This document shows, piece after piece, positions 9,098-17,579 of a DNA stretch of 64,000 bases (position 1 is its first letter; every line of letters begins with the position of its first letter). The position numbers and the translations under genes were made by a program. The notes under the pieces were generated by a model. The model was not told the origin of the DNA and did no database searches. It saw only the letters and a program-made list of their open reading frames with translations. Source of the stretch: Herbaspirillum frisingense GSF30 (GTDB lineage Bacteria > Pseudomonadota > Gammaproteobacteria > Burkholderiales > Burkholderiaceae_D); NCBI RefSeq assembly GCF_000300975.2, contig NZ_AEEC02000013.1, positions 62,001 to 126,000 on the forward strand, read 5' to 3'.

Positions 9098-9190
9098 CCG
9101 TTCAGCCTGAGTAGTCGCGTAGCGACGTATCGAAGGTGCGTCTACGGAGAATCTTCGATACGCGCCTGCGGCGCTACTCAGTCCGAACGG
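9098..9190. repeat. Paired inverted repeat (REP/BIME-like)
   Basis: Between the two dehydrogenase genes, arms starting CCGTTCAGCCTGAGTAG and ending CTACTCAGTCCGAACGG enclose inner arms CGTATCGAAG and CTTCGATACG. The whole is an imperfect palindrome of about 93 bp. Elements of this style (CTTCGATAC...CTACTCAG...GAACGG) are scattered in many betaproteobacterial genomes. It could form a stem in the mRNA and lower transcription or stability between the genes. Confidence 0.7.
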
Positions 9191-9210
9191 TCGGTATTGT
9201 CTCGTCGGCC

Positions 9211-10722
9211 TTACTTGGCCACCGGCATGGTGAACTCCGCCCCCTTGCCGATCGTCGCCGACCAGCGCTGCATGATGGACTTGTAGCGCGTATAGAAGCG
9301 GATGCCCTCCTCGCCATAGGCATGGGTATCGCCAAAGAGCGACCGCTTCCAGCCGCCGAAGGAATGCCAGGCCATCGGCACCGGGATGGGCACGTTGATG
9401 CCCACCATGCCGACCTGGATGCGGCGCGAGAACTCGTGCGCCGTATTGCCATCGGCGGTGAACAGCGACACACCGTTGCCATATTCGTGGGCGTTGATCA
9501 GCTGCACGGCCGAGGCGAAGTCCGGCACCCGCACCACGCACAGCACGGGGCCGAAGATTTCTTCCTGGTAGATCTTCATGTCGGTGCCGACGTTGTCGAA
9601 GAGCGTACCGCCGATGAAGAAACCTTCTTCATGGCCCGGCACCTTCAGGCCGCGGCCATCGACCAGCAGCTTGGCGCCGGCATCCACACCGCTCTGGATA
9701 TAGCCTTCTACCTTGGCCTTGTGGGCCGCGGTCACCAGCGGGCCCATCTCGGCATCGTCTTCCATGCCGTTCTTGACCTTCAAGGCCTTCACGCGCGGGA
9801 TCAGGGCGTCCACCAGCTTGTCGGCCACGCTGCCCACGGCCACCGCCACCGAGATCGCCATGCAGCGCTCGCCAGCCGAGCCATAGGCCGCGCCGATGAG
9901 CGCATCCACAGCCTGCTCCAGGTTGGCGTCAGGCATGACCACCAGGTGGTTCTTGGCGCCGCCCAGGGCCTGCGCGCGCAGCGGGAAGGTGCCGGCGCGT
10001 TCGGTGGCCTTGCGATAGATGTATTCGGCAATCGGGGTGGAACCGACGAAGGAGACCGCCTGCACCTCAGGATGCTCCAGCAGCGCATCCACCGCCACCT
10101 TGTCACCCTGCACCACGTTGAAGACGCCATCGGGCAGGCCGGCGCGCTTGAACAGTTCAGCCAGCATCAGCGAAGGTGAAGGATCACGCTCGGAGGGCTT
10201 GAGCACGAAGCTGTTGCCGGTGGCGATCGCAATCGGCGCCATCCACAGCGGCACCATCACCGGGAAGTTGAATGGCGTGATGCCGGCCGTCACGCCCAGC
10301 GGCTGGCGCAGGTTCCAGTTGTCGATACCGCCGCCGATGTTGTCGGTGAACTGGGTCTTGAGCAATTGCGGGATACCGGTGGCGAATTCGACGATTTCCA
10401 GGCCACGCGTCACCTCCCCTTTCGCATCCGAGAACACCTTGCCATGTTCCAGCGTGATGGCGCGGGCCAGGGCATCGTGGTTCTGCTCGATCAACTCCTT
10501 GAACTTGAACAGCACACGGGCGCGCTTCAGGGGCGCGGTCTCGGCCCAGGCCGGTGCGGCGGCACTGGCAGCGGCCACTGCAGCGTTGACTTCGGCCACC
10601 GATGCCAGCGACACCTTGGCTGCGACGGCGCCGGTAGCCGGATTGAAGACATCCTGGCTGCGACCGCTTTCCGAACGCGAAAGCTGGCCATTGATGAAGT
10701 GGTCGATGTGCGGGAGGCTCAT
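9211..10722 (-). CDS. mmsA: CoA-acylating methylmalonate-semialdehyde dehydrogenase (MmsA type)
   Basis: An aldehyde dehydrogenase superfamily enzyme, 503 residues from the ATG at 10722, which is preceded by AAGGAAAA. It begins [20 protein letters not shown], as MmsA proteins do. The catalytic Cys287 lies in [11 protein letters not shown]. MmsA enzymes turn methylmalonate or malonate semialdehyde into propionyl-CoA or acetyl-CoA. The next gene makes an aldehyde from an alcohol, so the pair would carry an alcohol through a semialdehyde to an acyl-CoA. It is the first gene of the leftward block and faces a divergent LysR gene. Confidence 0.88.
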   Translation of the reverse strand: MSLPHIDHFINGQLSRSESGRSQDVFNPATGAVAAKVSLASVAEVNAAVAAASAAAPAWAETAPLKRARVLFKFKELIEQNHDALARAITLEHGKVFSDAKGEVTRGLEIVEFATGIPQLLKTQFTDNIGGGIDNWNLRQPLGVTAGITPFNFPVMVPLWMAPIAIATGNSFVLKPSERDPSPSLMLAELFKRAGLPDGVFNVVQGDKVAVDALLEHPEVQAVSFVGSTPIAEYIYRKATERAGTFPLRAQALGGAKNHLVVMPDANLEQAVDALIGAAYGSAGERCMAISVAVAVGSVADKLVDALIPRVKALKVKNGMEDDAEMGPLVTAAHKAKVEGYIQSGVDAGAKLLVDGRGLKVPGHEEGFFIGGTLFDNVGTDMKIYQEEIFGPVLCVVRVPDFASAVQLINAHEYGNGVSLFTADGNTAHEFSRRIQVGMVGINVPIPVPMAWHSFGGWKRSLFGDTHAYGEEGIRFYTRYKSIMQRWSATIGKGAEFTMPVAK

Positions 10723-10868
10723 AAGTTTTCCTTTGGTGTTGTCGATGTCGGGTGAAGGTGCCGTCTCCTGCGCCTTCCTGCGATGCGTCGACCAGGTCGG
10801 GGTCGGCATGGAACAGCAAGAATAGTCCTCGCCCGAGCCCGCATCCAATGAGGAATTATCAAGAGCAA

Positions 10869-10885
10869 TATAAAGGATGCTTATA
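10869..10885. promoter_or_regulatory. Candidate LysR-type operator
   Basis: TATAA-N7-TTATA forms an AT-rich interrupted palindrome between the divergent mmsA and LysR genes, in the expected place for a LysR-type binding site. The same area holds an outer repeat ATAAAG/CTTTAT (10871-10896). Confidence 0.4.
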
Positions 10886-10953
10886 ATCCGTCTTTATTGT
10901 TCACATACTACCCACACGATTCCCACAAGCTATTCACCAGGATATCCACGGCC

Positions 10954-10962
10954 TTATCCACA
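10954..10962 (-). promoter_or_regulatory. DnaA box (perfect)
   Basis: TTATCCACA, an exact consensus box, lies 44 bp before the LysR gene. It is the leftmost perfect box of the origin region, about 1.2 kb from module A. Confidence 0.75.
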
Positions 10963-11005
10963 AGTGTGGCAAGCCAGGATAGACCTGTGATCGCTGGAGA
11001 TGATG

Positions 11006-11890
11006 ATGGATTTGACGCAATTACGCGCATTTATCTCGGTTGCCCATGAAGGCAACCTGACCCGGGCCGCTGAAAAGCTGCATCTGACCCAACCCGCTGT
11101 CAGTCTGCAGATCAAGGGGCTGCAGGAAAGCCTGGGCCTGCAATTGTTCAATCGCAGTGCATCCGGCATGGTCTTGACGGTGGAAGGCAATACCTTGCTG
11201 CCGCTGGCCGAGCGCATCCTGGCCGATGTCCAGGAATTGCGTCGCCATGCCAGCGGACTGCGCTCCAGTGACAATGTCCTGACCGGAACACTGGCCATCG
11301 GCACCATCCTCGATCCGGAATTCATCCGTCTCGGTGCTTTCCTGAAGTTGCTGGTCGAACATCATCCGCGTCTGTCGACCCAGCTATCGCATCACATGTC
11401 GGGATCGGTCCTCAACGAAGTGCGGGCCGGCCATCTGGACGTCGGTTATTTCCTGGGCGATCCCGGCAAGGGCTTCCACGCCATGACGCTGACCTCCTTC
11501 ACCTACAACGTCATCGCCCCGGCGGGATGGAAGAACCGGGTCTCGGGCAAAAGCTGGAAGGAACTGGCACGCCTGCCCTGGATCTGGACTCCGGCAGAAT
11601 CAGCACATCATCGCCTATTAAGCCGTATCTTCGCGCAGAATCAATCAAAACCGCACACGGTTGCACTGGTGGACCAGGAGTCATCGATGCTGGACCTGGT
11701 CAAGTCCGGTGTCGGGCTGTCCCTGGCGCGCGAGTCGATTGCCTTGAACCAGGCACAGGCGCATGGCCTGGTCATCGCGGATGCAGTCGAGTTGTCCACT
11801 GACTTGAGTTTTATTTCATTAGAAAAAAGACAACACGAAGATGCCATCAAGGCAGTGTTTCAACTATTACAAGAAGTCTGGCAAGCCTGA
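11006..11890 (+). CDS. LysR family transcriptional regulator
   Basis: A 294-residue LysR-type regulator with the N-terminal winged helix MDLTQLRAFISVAHEGNLTR followed by AAEKLHLTQPAVSLQIKGLQ, and a C-terminal effector-binding domain. Three ATG codons lie in a row (11000, 11003, 11006). The GGAG at 10996 sits best for the third. It is divergent from the mmsA-GMC-liv block, the usual layout for a LysR regulator and its target, so it probably senses the imported compound or a derivative. The C-terminal third is less GC-rich. Confidence 0.88.
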   Translation: MDLTQLRAFISVAHEGNLTRAAEKLHLTQPAVSLQIKGLQESLGLQLFNRSASGMVLTVEGNTLLPLAERILADVQELRRHASGLRSSDNVLTGTLAIGTILDPEFIRLGAFLKLLVEHHPRLSTQLSHHMSGSVLNEVRAGHLDVGYFLGDPGKGFHAMTLTSFTYNVIAPAGWKNRVSGKSWKELARLPWIWTPAESAHHRLLSRIFAQNQSKPHTVALVDQESSMLDLVKSGVGLSLARESIALNQAQAHGLVIADAVELSTDLSFISLEKRQHEDAIKAVFQLLQEVWQA

Positions 11891-12356
11891 TGAATTGAAA
11901 TATCGACCAGACAGCGGCGTTGCCGATACTAATGATGTATCTGTATGGCAACAAACTGATTGATCTCACCGTTTTCCTGCCGAACCTAAAGGGCTGTCGT
12001 GCCGCTATATGCCTTTGCCAAGGGCTTTTTGCCTGGTTTTGGTGTTTGAAAGCCAAGTTTTTGGAAAGATGTCCACCGCGTGCGCTCTTCTGCTCTTTTA
12101 ATTTAGATGTGGATATATATAAGTAGTAGTAGTAGTTAACGTCGCCAAAAACTGTGGATAACTCGGTTTACACGAAAAAAATCAAGCATTTAGCTTTCTG
12201 ATAAACGCTTGGTAAGCTTATGCACATCAAAGGCACAGATTCTGGACAAAAAATCGGAGGTGGATAAATTATCCAGATATACCCAAAGCGCCCAGCAGAT
12301 ATGCAAAGACTTATCCACAGACGCCTTCAAACCCTGGCCAAACCGACAAGACCGAG
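11891..12356. other. Intergenic region holding origin module A
   Basis: 466 bp without a convincing gene. The left half becomes AT-rich (ATTTAGATGTGGATATATAT ending near 12120). The right half is the first cluster of DnaA boxes, described separately. Confidence 0.7.
12108..12319. repeat. Origin module A (DnaA-trio plus box cluster)
   Basis: In order: TGTGGATAT (12108), AT-rich TATATATAA, four TAG trios (12124-12135), TTAACGTC, perfect box TGTGGATAA (12153-12161), CTCGGTTTAC, GATAAAC at 12200, weak box GGTGGATAA (12259), inverted weak box TTATCCAGA (12269), and inverted perfect box TTATCCACA (12311-12319). The trio-spacer-box order is the known basal unwinding layout. It shares order and spacing with module B. 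Confidence 0.85.
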
Positions 12357-12662
12357 ATGACAGAAGCCAAACGCTACCGGGTTGTCCTGCAGCCCTCGGG
12401 TTTGCAATTTGAACAAGTACCGCATCTTTCCTTGTTGCAATCGGGACTAGCCGCCGGCATCCGCATGCCCAATTCCTGCCGCAATGGCAGCTGCCGGACC
12501 TGCATGTGCAAACTGTCCACAGGCGAAATCGCCTACCAGATCGAGTGGCCCGGGCTGACCCGGGAGGAAAAGGACGAGGGCTGGCTACTACCCTGTGTCG
12601 CCGAGGCCCGCAGTGACCTGGTGTTGCATGTGCCGGATGCGGTTTCGCTGCGCGGCGACTGA
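12357..12662 (+). CDS. Plant-type [2Fe-2S] ferredoxin
   Basis: A 101-residue electron carrier. The cluster-binding cysteines are visible in NSCRNGSCRTCMCKL (C-x4-C-x2-C, residues about 41-49) with the fourth in WLLPCVAEA near residue 81. The protein begins MTEAKRYRVVLQPSG, a beta-grasp start. It stands alone between the two origin modules, so it is in a highly unusual place for an electron-transfer gene. Its start codon is 37 bp past the last box of module A, and its promoter must overlap DnaA sites. Confidence 0.85.
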   Translation: MTEAKRYRVVLQPSGLQFEQVPHLSLLQSGLAAGIRMPNSCRNGSCRTCMCKLSTGEIAYQIEWPGLTREEKDEGWLLPCVAEARSDLVLHVPDAVSLRGD

Positions 12663-12987
12663 TTTATCCACCGCCGATTTCTGCGAACGGCGGCAATTGG
12701 CTTTTTTCACCCTGGCTTGTGGATAAAAAACCTTCCCAGGCATCCCATTTGCCCACAGGCGGCGCGATCTGCCTGCGGTGACCTGCCCCCTGCATTGAAT
12801 TTGGACGCTGTCCGTGGCGCGGCTCTGACGGCCCGTGCCTGGCAGAGAGCGATATCACGGCCTTTTTCAGCCGTGTGTGATTCCCCTATCTGCCAAACCA
12901 AAGTGCGTGGGTCCTGCCCTGCTGGCAGAGGGGGGGCGCTGCGAAAGCTCGCGCACCTAGACTTTATATCTAAGCTGTTTATAAGAT

Positions 12988-13184
12988 TAGTAGTGATGGT
13001 TAACGTCACCGGTTTACTGTGGATAACTTGGTTTACTGGCGAAAAATCAATCGATTGCGCTCGGGATAAACACAAGGGCAAACTCTGTATGAGCCGATTA
13101 CCAATCTTGGATAAAAATTCAGCTTTGGATAACTTTTCGAGTTTTCCCCAATCGATGAAAAAGTTATTCAGAACTTTATCCACA
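12988..13184. repeat. Origin module B (second DnaA-trio plus box cluster)
   Basis: TAGTAGTGATGG (12988-12999), TTAACGTC, perfect box TGTGGATAA (13018-13026), CTTGGTTTAC, GATAAAC at 13065, weak boxes CTTGGATAA (13106) and TTTGGATAA (13124), and inverted perfect box TTATCCACA (13176-13184). From the first perfect box the offsets of the GATAAAC element (47), weak box (106) and inverted box (158) equal those in module A. AT-rich TTTATATCTAAG lies just upstream (12963-12974). Confidence 0.85.
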
Positions 13185-13369
13185 GGCGAATCGAATTTGG
13201 GGGAATGACGGGCTTGGAAACGGCAAAAGTGACGAAGTGGGTGAAATCAGTCATTTGGTCACCGATTTCGGTCTTTGACGGGGTAGTGACAGGGGTAAAG
13301 CGGGGGAATTTGTCTTGTAATGGCAACGACCCCCGAGGCGGTCAATTCCACTGTTGCGAAAAACGTGGC

Positions 13370-13412
13370 TAAAACGAGGCGGGGACAGGAAAGTTATCCC
13401 CTGCCCCCGCCG
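13370..13412 (-). terminator. Probable terminator of the AsmA gene
   Basis: On the minus strand a GC-rich stem GGCGGGG/CCCCGCC with an interrupted middle is followed by TCGTTTTAG. It begins about 30 bp past the AsmA stop. Confidence 0.5.
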
Positions 13413-13438
13413 ATAAAACAACAGTATTTTCGTGCTGC

Positions 13439-15487
13439 CTATTTTTTAGGCGCCACCTTGTCGGAGGCACTCTTGCCTGGTGGCGGCGCCTGCGGCGCCT
13501 TCTTCACTTCTTCGAGCAGGTGATCGCAGTCGGCCTTCTGGTCGCCGTCCACATTGATCAGGGGCAGGATGGCCGTCACCGGTGCCAGCAGGCCCAGCGC
13601 TACCGCGCCACCCGCCCGCAAGGCCAGCACCCCTTTGTTCACGCCTACGTCCGGATCCTTGAAGCTGCCCTTCACGTACAACGGCGAACGTAGCGAGATG
13701 ATGCGCAGGCCCTTGCTGCGTGGATGCACGTTCAGGTTCAGCAATTCGCGCTTCATGTCGATGTCGCCGTCCACCACGATCAGGGCGTCTTCGGTGTCCA
13801 GCAACAAGGTCTTCACCTGCATCACGCCGTCCTGCACCGGCAGGTCACCGGCCAGGCAGTTCAGCTTCACCTCCTTGTCCCCGAACAGTTTGCTGATGAC
13901 CACGTTGCCCACATTGAGCCCGGCGGCCTCCAGCAGGAACTTGCTGATCGCACCCTTGTTGACCAGGGTCTTCACCTCGCCGTTGGCCGAGCCCAGCATG
14001 GCTGCGACCGAATTGCCGGTGGCCGACAGCCTGGCGTCGCCGTTGATCTCGCCGAAGCTGGTGCGCGAGGCATCGAGCTGGGGATACAGCTTCTGGATCT
14101 TCAGGTTGCGGGCGGCCAGTTTCAGCTCCGATTTCATCTGAGCCGCCTGGCCGTCAAGCCGGATGGTGGAGCGCAGATTGCCGCCGGCCATGCCGAAGTT
14201 GAGCGGGTCCAGGCTCAAGACCTTGTCCTTCAGGATGAGGTGGGCCTGCAGGTCGGTGATCGGCAAGTCCTTCTGCCGGATGATGCGCTTGCCGGTGAAC
14301 CGCACATCGGCATCCAGCGCGCCCCAGGCCTCGGTGCTGAAGGTCTTCACCGGCAGCACCTTGTTGCCCGGCTGGCGTTCCTCCGCGCCACGCTGCGCCT
14401 TCTCGGCGTTGGAGTCGGCGCCGATCAGCGGTGCCAGGTCATCGAAGCGCAGCACATTGGAGGTCAGCGCCCCCGTCAGTTGCGGACGCGCGCCCCCGGT
14501 GACGTAATCCAGGCTGCCGTTGAGATCGCTGTCCCCTACCTTGCCGCTGAAGTCCTGGTAATGCCACTGACTGCCACTCTCGCCGATCTTGCCCAGCAGA
14601 TGACCTTCGGTGGCGAAGGGCGGCGTTTCAGGCAACAGGATGCCGGTCAGCGGATACAGGTTGCCCATGCTGGCCCCGGCCACCGACAGGCGCAGGTCCA
14701 GCGCAGCCAGTTCGGCCGGTTTGGTGAGCGTCCCCTGGATACCGATGCTGGTCTTGCCCACCTTGACCTGGGCCTGCAGCGGATACGGCTGCTGCTGGTC
14801 CTGCAGCGAGAGCACCCCGCCGGCCTTGCCCTGCCCGCTCACCGGGGCGCCGTTGAAGGTGCCGCCGAGCTTCCAGCCCAGTCCGTAGAGCTTCTCCTTG
14901 TCCGGGTCCAGGGTGTCGATATCGGCCTTGATATTGATCTTTTGCACAGCATCGTCCAGCGCCAGCTTGCCCTGGCTGAGACTGATGCGGCCCAGGCTGA
15001 GCTGCCAGGCCGAGGGAGCGCTGTTGTTGCTGGCAAACGTCCAGTTGTTCACAGCCTGACGGTTGCGCAGCAAGGAAACCGAGGGCGCCTGTACCTCCAG
15101 CGACGGCAGGGAAATCCTATGCACAAGCAGCGGCAGCGGATTGAGGGTGAAGCTGACCAGGCGCACGGTGGCCATCTGGCCAGCGCTGCTGAAGGTGGGG
15201 GGATTGCCGACCCGGATATCCTCCGCCTGCAGCCGGGGCCACGGCACCCAGCGCGCCCAGAAGCCCGGTGGCGCCGCACCTGGGGTGGCGTCCGTGCCAG
15301 CGCGCTGCCAGTGCAGGGAGAGATTGCCGTCGATGGCGAACTCGCGCCCGATCGCGGTCGAGACGCGTTCGTTGATCCAGGGTTTTGCCCGGTTCCAGTC
15401 GAAGGTGAGGATGAAAATGACCGCGGCGGCGATCAGGATGAGCAGACTGGCAAGCAGCCAGAGCAGGATGTTGGTCAGGCGCGACAT
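13439..15487 (-). CDS. AsmA family protein
   Basis: A 682-residue protein anchored by one N-terminal membrane helix (residues about 7-29, ILLWLLASLLILIAAAVIFI) with a long periplasmic part. AsmA-type proteins belong to the repeating beta-groove (TamB/VPS13-like) group, linked to envelope lipid transport and outer membrane homeostasis. The AsmA_2-like C-terminal region holds GEINGDARLSATGNSVAAML and LLDTEDALIVVDGDIDMKRE. The last 30 residues are Pro/Lys-rich. It is a single gene, transcribed toward the origin. Confidence 0.85.
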   Translation of the reverse strand: MSRLTNILLWLLASLLILIAAAVIFILTFDWNRAKPWINERVSTAIGREFAIDGNLSLHWQRAGTDATPGAAPPGFWARWVPWPRLQAEDIRVGNPPTFSSAGQMATVRLVSFTLNPLPLLVHRISLPSLEVQAPSVSLLRNRQAVNNWTFASNNSAPSAWQLSLGRISLSQGKLALDDAVQKINIKADIDTLDPDKEKLYGLGWKLGGTFNGAPVSGQGKAGGVLSLQDQQQPYPLQAQVKVGKTSIGIQGTLTKPAELAALDLRLSVAGASMGNLYPLTGILLPETPPFATEGHLLGKIGESGSQWHYQDFSGKVGDSDLNGSLDYVTGGARPQLTGALTSNVLRFDDLAPLIGADSNAEKAQRGAEERQPGNKVLPVKTFSTEAWGALDADVRFTGKRIIRQKDLPITDLQAHLILKDKVLSLDPLNFGMAGGNLRSTIRLDGQAAQMKSELKLAARNLKIQKLYPQLDASRTSFGEINGDARLSATGNSVAAMLGSANGEVKTLVNKGAISKFLLEAAGLNVGNVVISKLFGDKEVKLNCLAGDLPVQDGVMQVKTLLLDTEDALIVVDGDIDMKRELLNLNVHPRSKGLRIISLRSPLYVKGSFKDPDVGVNKGVLALRAGGAVALGLLAPVTAILPLINVDGDQKADCDHLLEEVKKAPQAPPPGKSASDKVAPKK

Positions 15488-15618
15488 CGCTTCGGCGTCC
15501 CCTATGGAGGGTTATCAACATGCGCCAACGCCCGCCGACAGCGGCTTTCCCGCGCGCCAGTCTCCATGGCGCCTGTGGATAGATCAGACCGGGAAAGCCG
15601 TTTGCTGCCAGCGCCGCA

Positions 15619-16578
15619 TCAGCGCTTCATGTTGATACGACCGAATTCGTCATGTGTTGTTGCAGACAAGTGAGCTCGCAGCCACTTATGGGCCGGATTA
15701 CGGGCGTCGCGTTCATGCCACAACATATCCACATGCTCTTCCGGCGTCTGGAAGGGCAGCTCCTTCACCACCAGCACCTCGGCCATGCCGGTGGCGGCCA
15801 CCAGGTGGCGCGGCAGCACGGTGATGAGCTCCGAACTGGCCACGATGCGACCGGCCGTGAAGAACTGGTTCACCGTCAGCAGGATCTTGCGCTCCCGGTT
15901 CATGCCGGCCAGCACGTCGTCGATCACCGCGTGCGGCTTGCCCGACAGGCTCACCAGCAGGTGGTCGGCGCTGCAATAGCTGTCCAGCGTCAGCGGTTGG
16001 CCGGCCAGCGGGTGGTTCTTGTGCATCACGCAGACATATTGCCCGGTGTAGAGCCGGGCATGGCTGATCTGGCTCTTGGCCATGCCCTGGCCATCGGCCA
16101 GCTGTGCAGTCACGCCGGGGAAAAAGCCCACGGCCAGGTCGATATCCCCGCGCAACAGCATGGCACGCGGGTCACGCGTGGTCAGCGGCATCATCCGGAT
16201 CTTGATGCGGGGGGCGTCGCGCATGATGGTGCGCACCAGCGAGGGCAGCCACAGCGCGGCCGTGGCATCCACCATGGCCATGCGGAAGGTGTTCTGGGCG
16301 CGCGAGATATCGAAGCTTTCCGGCGCGATCACCGCTTCCAGCTCCGACAGCGCCCGGCGCACGGTGGGCCACAGTTCCTCGGCGCGGGGCGTGGGCTTGA
16401 CGCCATGGGCGGTGCGGATCACCAGATCGTCATTGAGCGTGTCGCGCAGCCGGCGTAGCGCATTGGAGACAGCCGGCTGGGTCATGGCCAGCAAGTTGGC
16501 CGCACGCGTCAGATTCTGCTCGGTCATGACGGCGTCGAATACGCGCAACAGGTTCAGGTCCAGGGTGAGAAAGCTCAT
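15619..16578 (-). CDS. LysR family transcriptional regulator (NodD/SyrM-like)
   Basis: A 319-residue LysR regulator starting MSFLTLDLNLLRVFDAVMTE followed by the helix-turn-helix TRAANLLAMTQPAVSNALRR. The DLNLLRVFDAV start is typical of the NodD/LeuO-like branch. Its target is not evident: the neighbours are the AsmA gene downstream and small-protein unit 1, divergent upstream. The shared intergenic space (16579-16755) holds the small gene's promoter. Confidence 0.87.
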   Translation of the reverse strand: MSFLTLDLNLLRVFDAVMTEQNLTRAANLLAMTQPAVSNALRRLRDTLNDDLVIRTAHGVKPTPRAEELWPTVRRALSELEAVIAPESFDISRAQNTFRMAMVDATAALWLPSLVRTIMRDAPRIKIRMMPLTTRDPRAMLLRGDIDLAVGFFPGVTAQLADGQGMAKSQISHARLYTGQYVCVMHKNHPLAGQPLTLDSYCSADHLLVSLSGKPHAVIDDVLAGMNRERKILLTVNQFFTAGRIVASSELITVLPRHLVAATGMAEVLVVKELPFQTPEEHVDMLWHERDARNPAHKWLRAHLSATTHDEFGRINMKR

Positions 16579-16650
16579 GGGGCGGGCCTTTGCGGCAGGA
16601 AGGAAGTCGTGGGGGCGGCAGATGAGCGCGGGTGATCGCCGGCCAAAATA

Positions 16651-16731
16651 TTATTCACAGATTATATAACTGATATCCGAAATGGAAAGTGGTCAAACAA
16701 ATGTGAGTTCTCTACACTGCAATGCAACATA
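16651..16731 (+). promoter_or_regulatory. Conserved promoter block of small-protein unit 1
   Basis: TGGTCA (16690-16695) and TACACT (16713-16718) with a 17-bp spacer. The block from TATTCACA through CTGATAT (16670) to GCAATGCAACA aligns without gaps with 17441-17520. The matching stretch is about 80 bp long, so the upstream site CTGATAT is probably a regulator's site as well. Confidence 0.65.
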
Positions 16732-16755
16732 ACACACAACGTCAAGGATCGAATC

Positions 16756-16989
16756 ATGGCAACCATCGCACAAAGCACCAACAGCACCTTCAAGAGCAAG
16801 TTCGCCGCCGTCATGCGCAACATCTTCATCCACTTCGTCAAGGCCCATGAGCTGCAAGCCGTTGCTCTGGTCGCCGCCGAACAGGATCGCGCATCGGGCA
16901 CCCGCCAGCTGAACCGCATGGCCGACAAGTTCGAAGCCACCCAGCCGAACCTGGCTGCTGAACTGCGCTTCATCGCTTCGCGCGGTTAA
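16756..16989 (+). CDS. Small protein with RxLNRMA...QPNxAAELR C-terminal motif (unit 1)
   Basis: A 77-residue basic protein of unknown function, preceded by AAGGA. Its C-terminal 28 residues (RQLNRMADKFEATQPNLAAE then LRFIASRG) match the C-terminus of the protein at 17580-17897. The N-terminal half (KSKFAAVMRNIFIHFVKAHE) could be an amphipathic helix. The gene has its own conserved promoter, and a conserved 3' element with terminator follows about 170 bp later. I do not recognise a named family. Confidence 0.75.
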   Translation: MATIAQSTNSTFKSKFAAVMRNIFIHFVKAHELQAVALVAAEQDRASGTRQLNRMADKFEATQPNLAAELRFIASRG

Positions 16990-17440
16990 TCGAAGGTTTC
17001 TGCTTCACCAGATTCAGGTTTTACCCGTCGCGCATGACACTTGCGTGACGCTGGCATCAGGTCCTGGAGACCGGTGCCGGTATCAAGGATTTCGGTAGTT
17101 CCGGCGCGTACGGCGCTTATGTTGACGCTGATTCGATCAACGCGTCAGGACACCGATCCGTTGTCTCCTCCTCCCTCTTTAGGAAGGATTAACCCCGTAG
17201 GCCATGCCTGCGGGGTTTTTTTTCGTGCATTGCGAACAGGCTGTTCACTATCCGCGACGACTTCCGTTCGAGATATTCACAGGCCCTTCGCGCTCAGTCA
17301 AACGGCGTTGCAAATTTGCCGCATAGTGGTCAGACAAGCCATCGCCATCTTGCCAGCCGGCTAATGTAAAAAATGCAATGAAGGCCAGCCATCAAGGGTT
17401 TGCGGGAGATTGTCCGGTGCTTGCTGGTCGCTGAAGACCT
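16990..17440. other. 3' region of unit 1 and spacer
   Basis: No gene is supported. It contains a long 3' untranslated part, the conserved C/U-rich element (17162-17197) with a terminator, and about 220 bp of unremarkable spacer before the second promoter block. Confidence 0.6.
17162..17222 (+). terminator. Conserved CUCCUCCUCCC element with Rho-independent terminator (unit 1)
   Basis: A 36-nt block (17162-17197) beginning TGTCTCCTCCTCCCTC runs into a 12-bp stem AACCCCGTAGGC/GCCTGCGGGGTT, followed by eight Ts. The same block follows unit 2 with a single base change. The C/U-rich part is complementary to Shine-Dalgarno sequences. Confidence 0.8.
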
Positions 17441-17520
17441 ATATTCACAAACCCTATATCTGATATGAGAACTCTAAAGTAGTCATACAGGAGGCCAAAC
17501 TGCATACTGCGACGCAACAA
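17441..17520 (+). promoter_or_regulatory. Conserved promoter block of small-protein unit 2
   Basis: TAGTCA (17480-17485) and CATACT (17503-17508) with a 17-bp spacer. CTGATAT lies at 17460-17466, at the same distance from the -35 as in unit 1. The downstream sequence GCGACGCAACA also matches. Confidence 0.65.
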
Positions 17521-17579
17521 CAGTGAACTTGAACGCCGCGCAGTCGTGTCGCGGCCTGATTATCAGAGGTAGAAATATC

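Larger units (their letters stand above)
12101..13184. other. oriC: Putative chromosomal replication origin (oriC), bipartite
   Basis: Two homologous DnaA-box modules (12108-12319 and 12988-13184) flank a small ferredoxin gene. The span has five perfect boxes (12153, 12311, 12718, 13018, 13176) and several one-mismatch boxes. AT-rich stretches and TAG trios precede the first box of each module. It lies on the same side as the parS sites and about 6 kb from dnaA. Which module opens in the cell cannot be decided from sequence. Confidence 0.8.
12663..13438. other. Intergenic region with origin module B
   Basis: 776 bp with no credible gene; open frames here have no family features. It holds one-mismatch box TTATCCACC (12664), perfect box TGTGGATAA (12718-12726), module B (12988-13184), and the AsmA terminator near its right end. 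The part at 12740-12950 is GC-rich and otherwise featureless. Confidence 0.7.

Noticed and set aside
7299-9110. Rightward open frame of 603 codons opposite the GMC gene
   Set aside because: It is an antisense shadow; the GMC reading has FAD and catalytic motifs.
12717-13208. 163-codon frame over origin module B
   Set aside because: It runs through DnaA boxes and AT-rich DNA and lacks a ribosome site. It arises from the absence of stops, not from coding.
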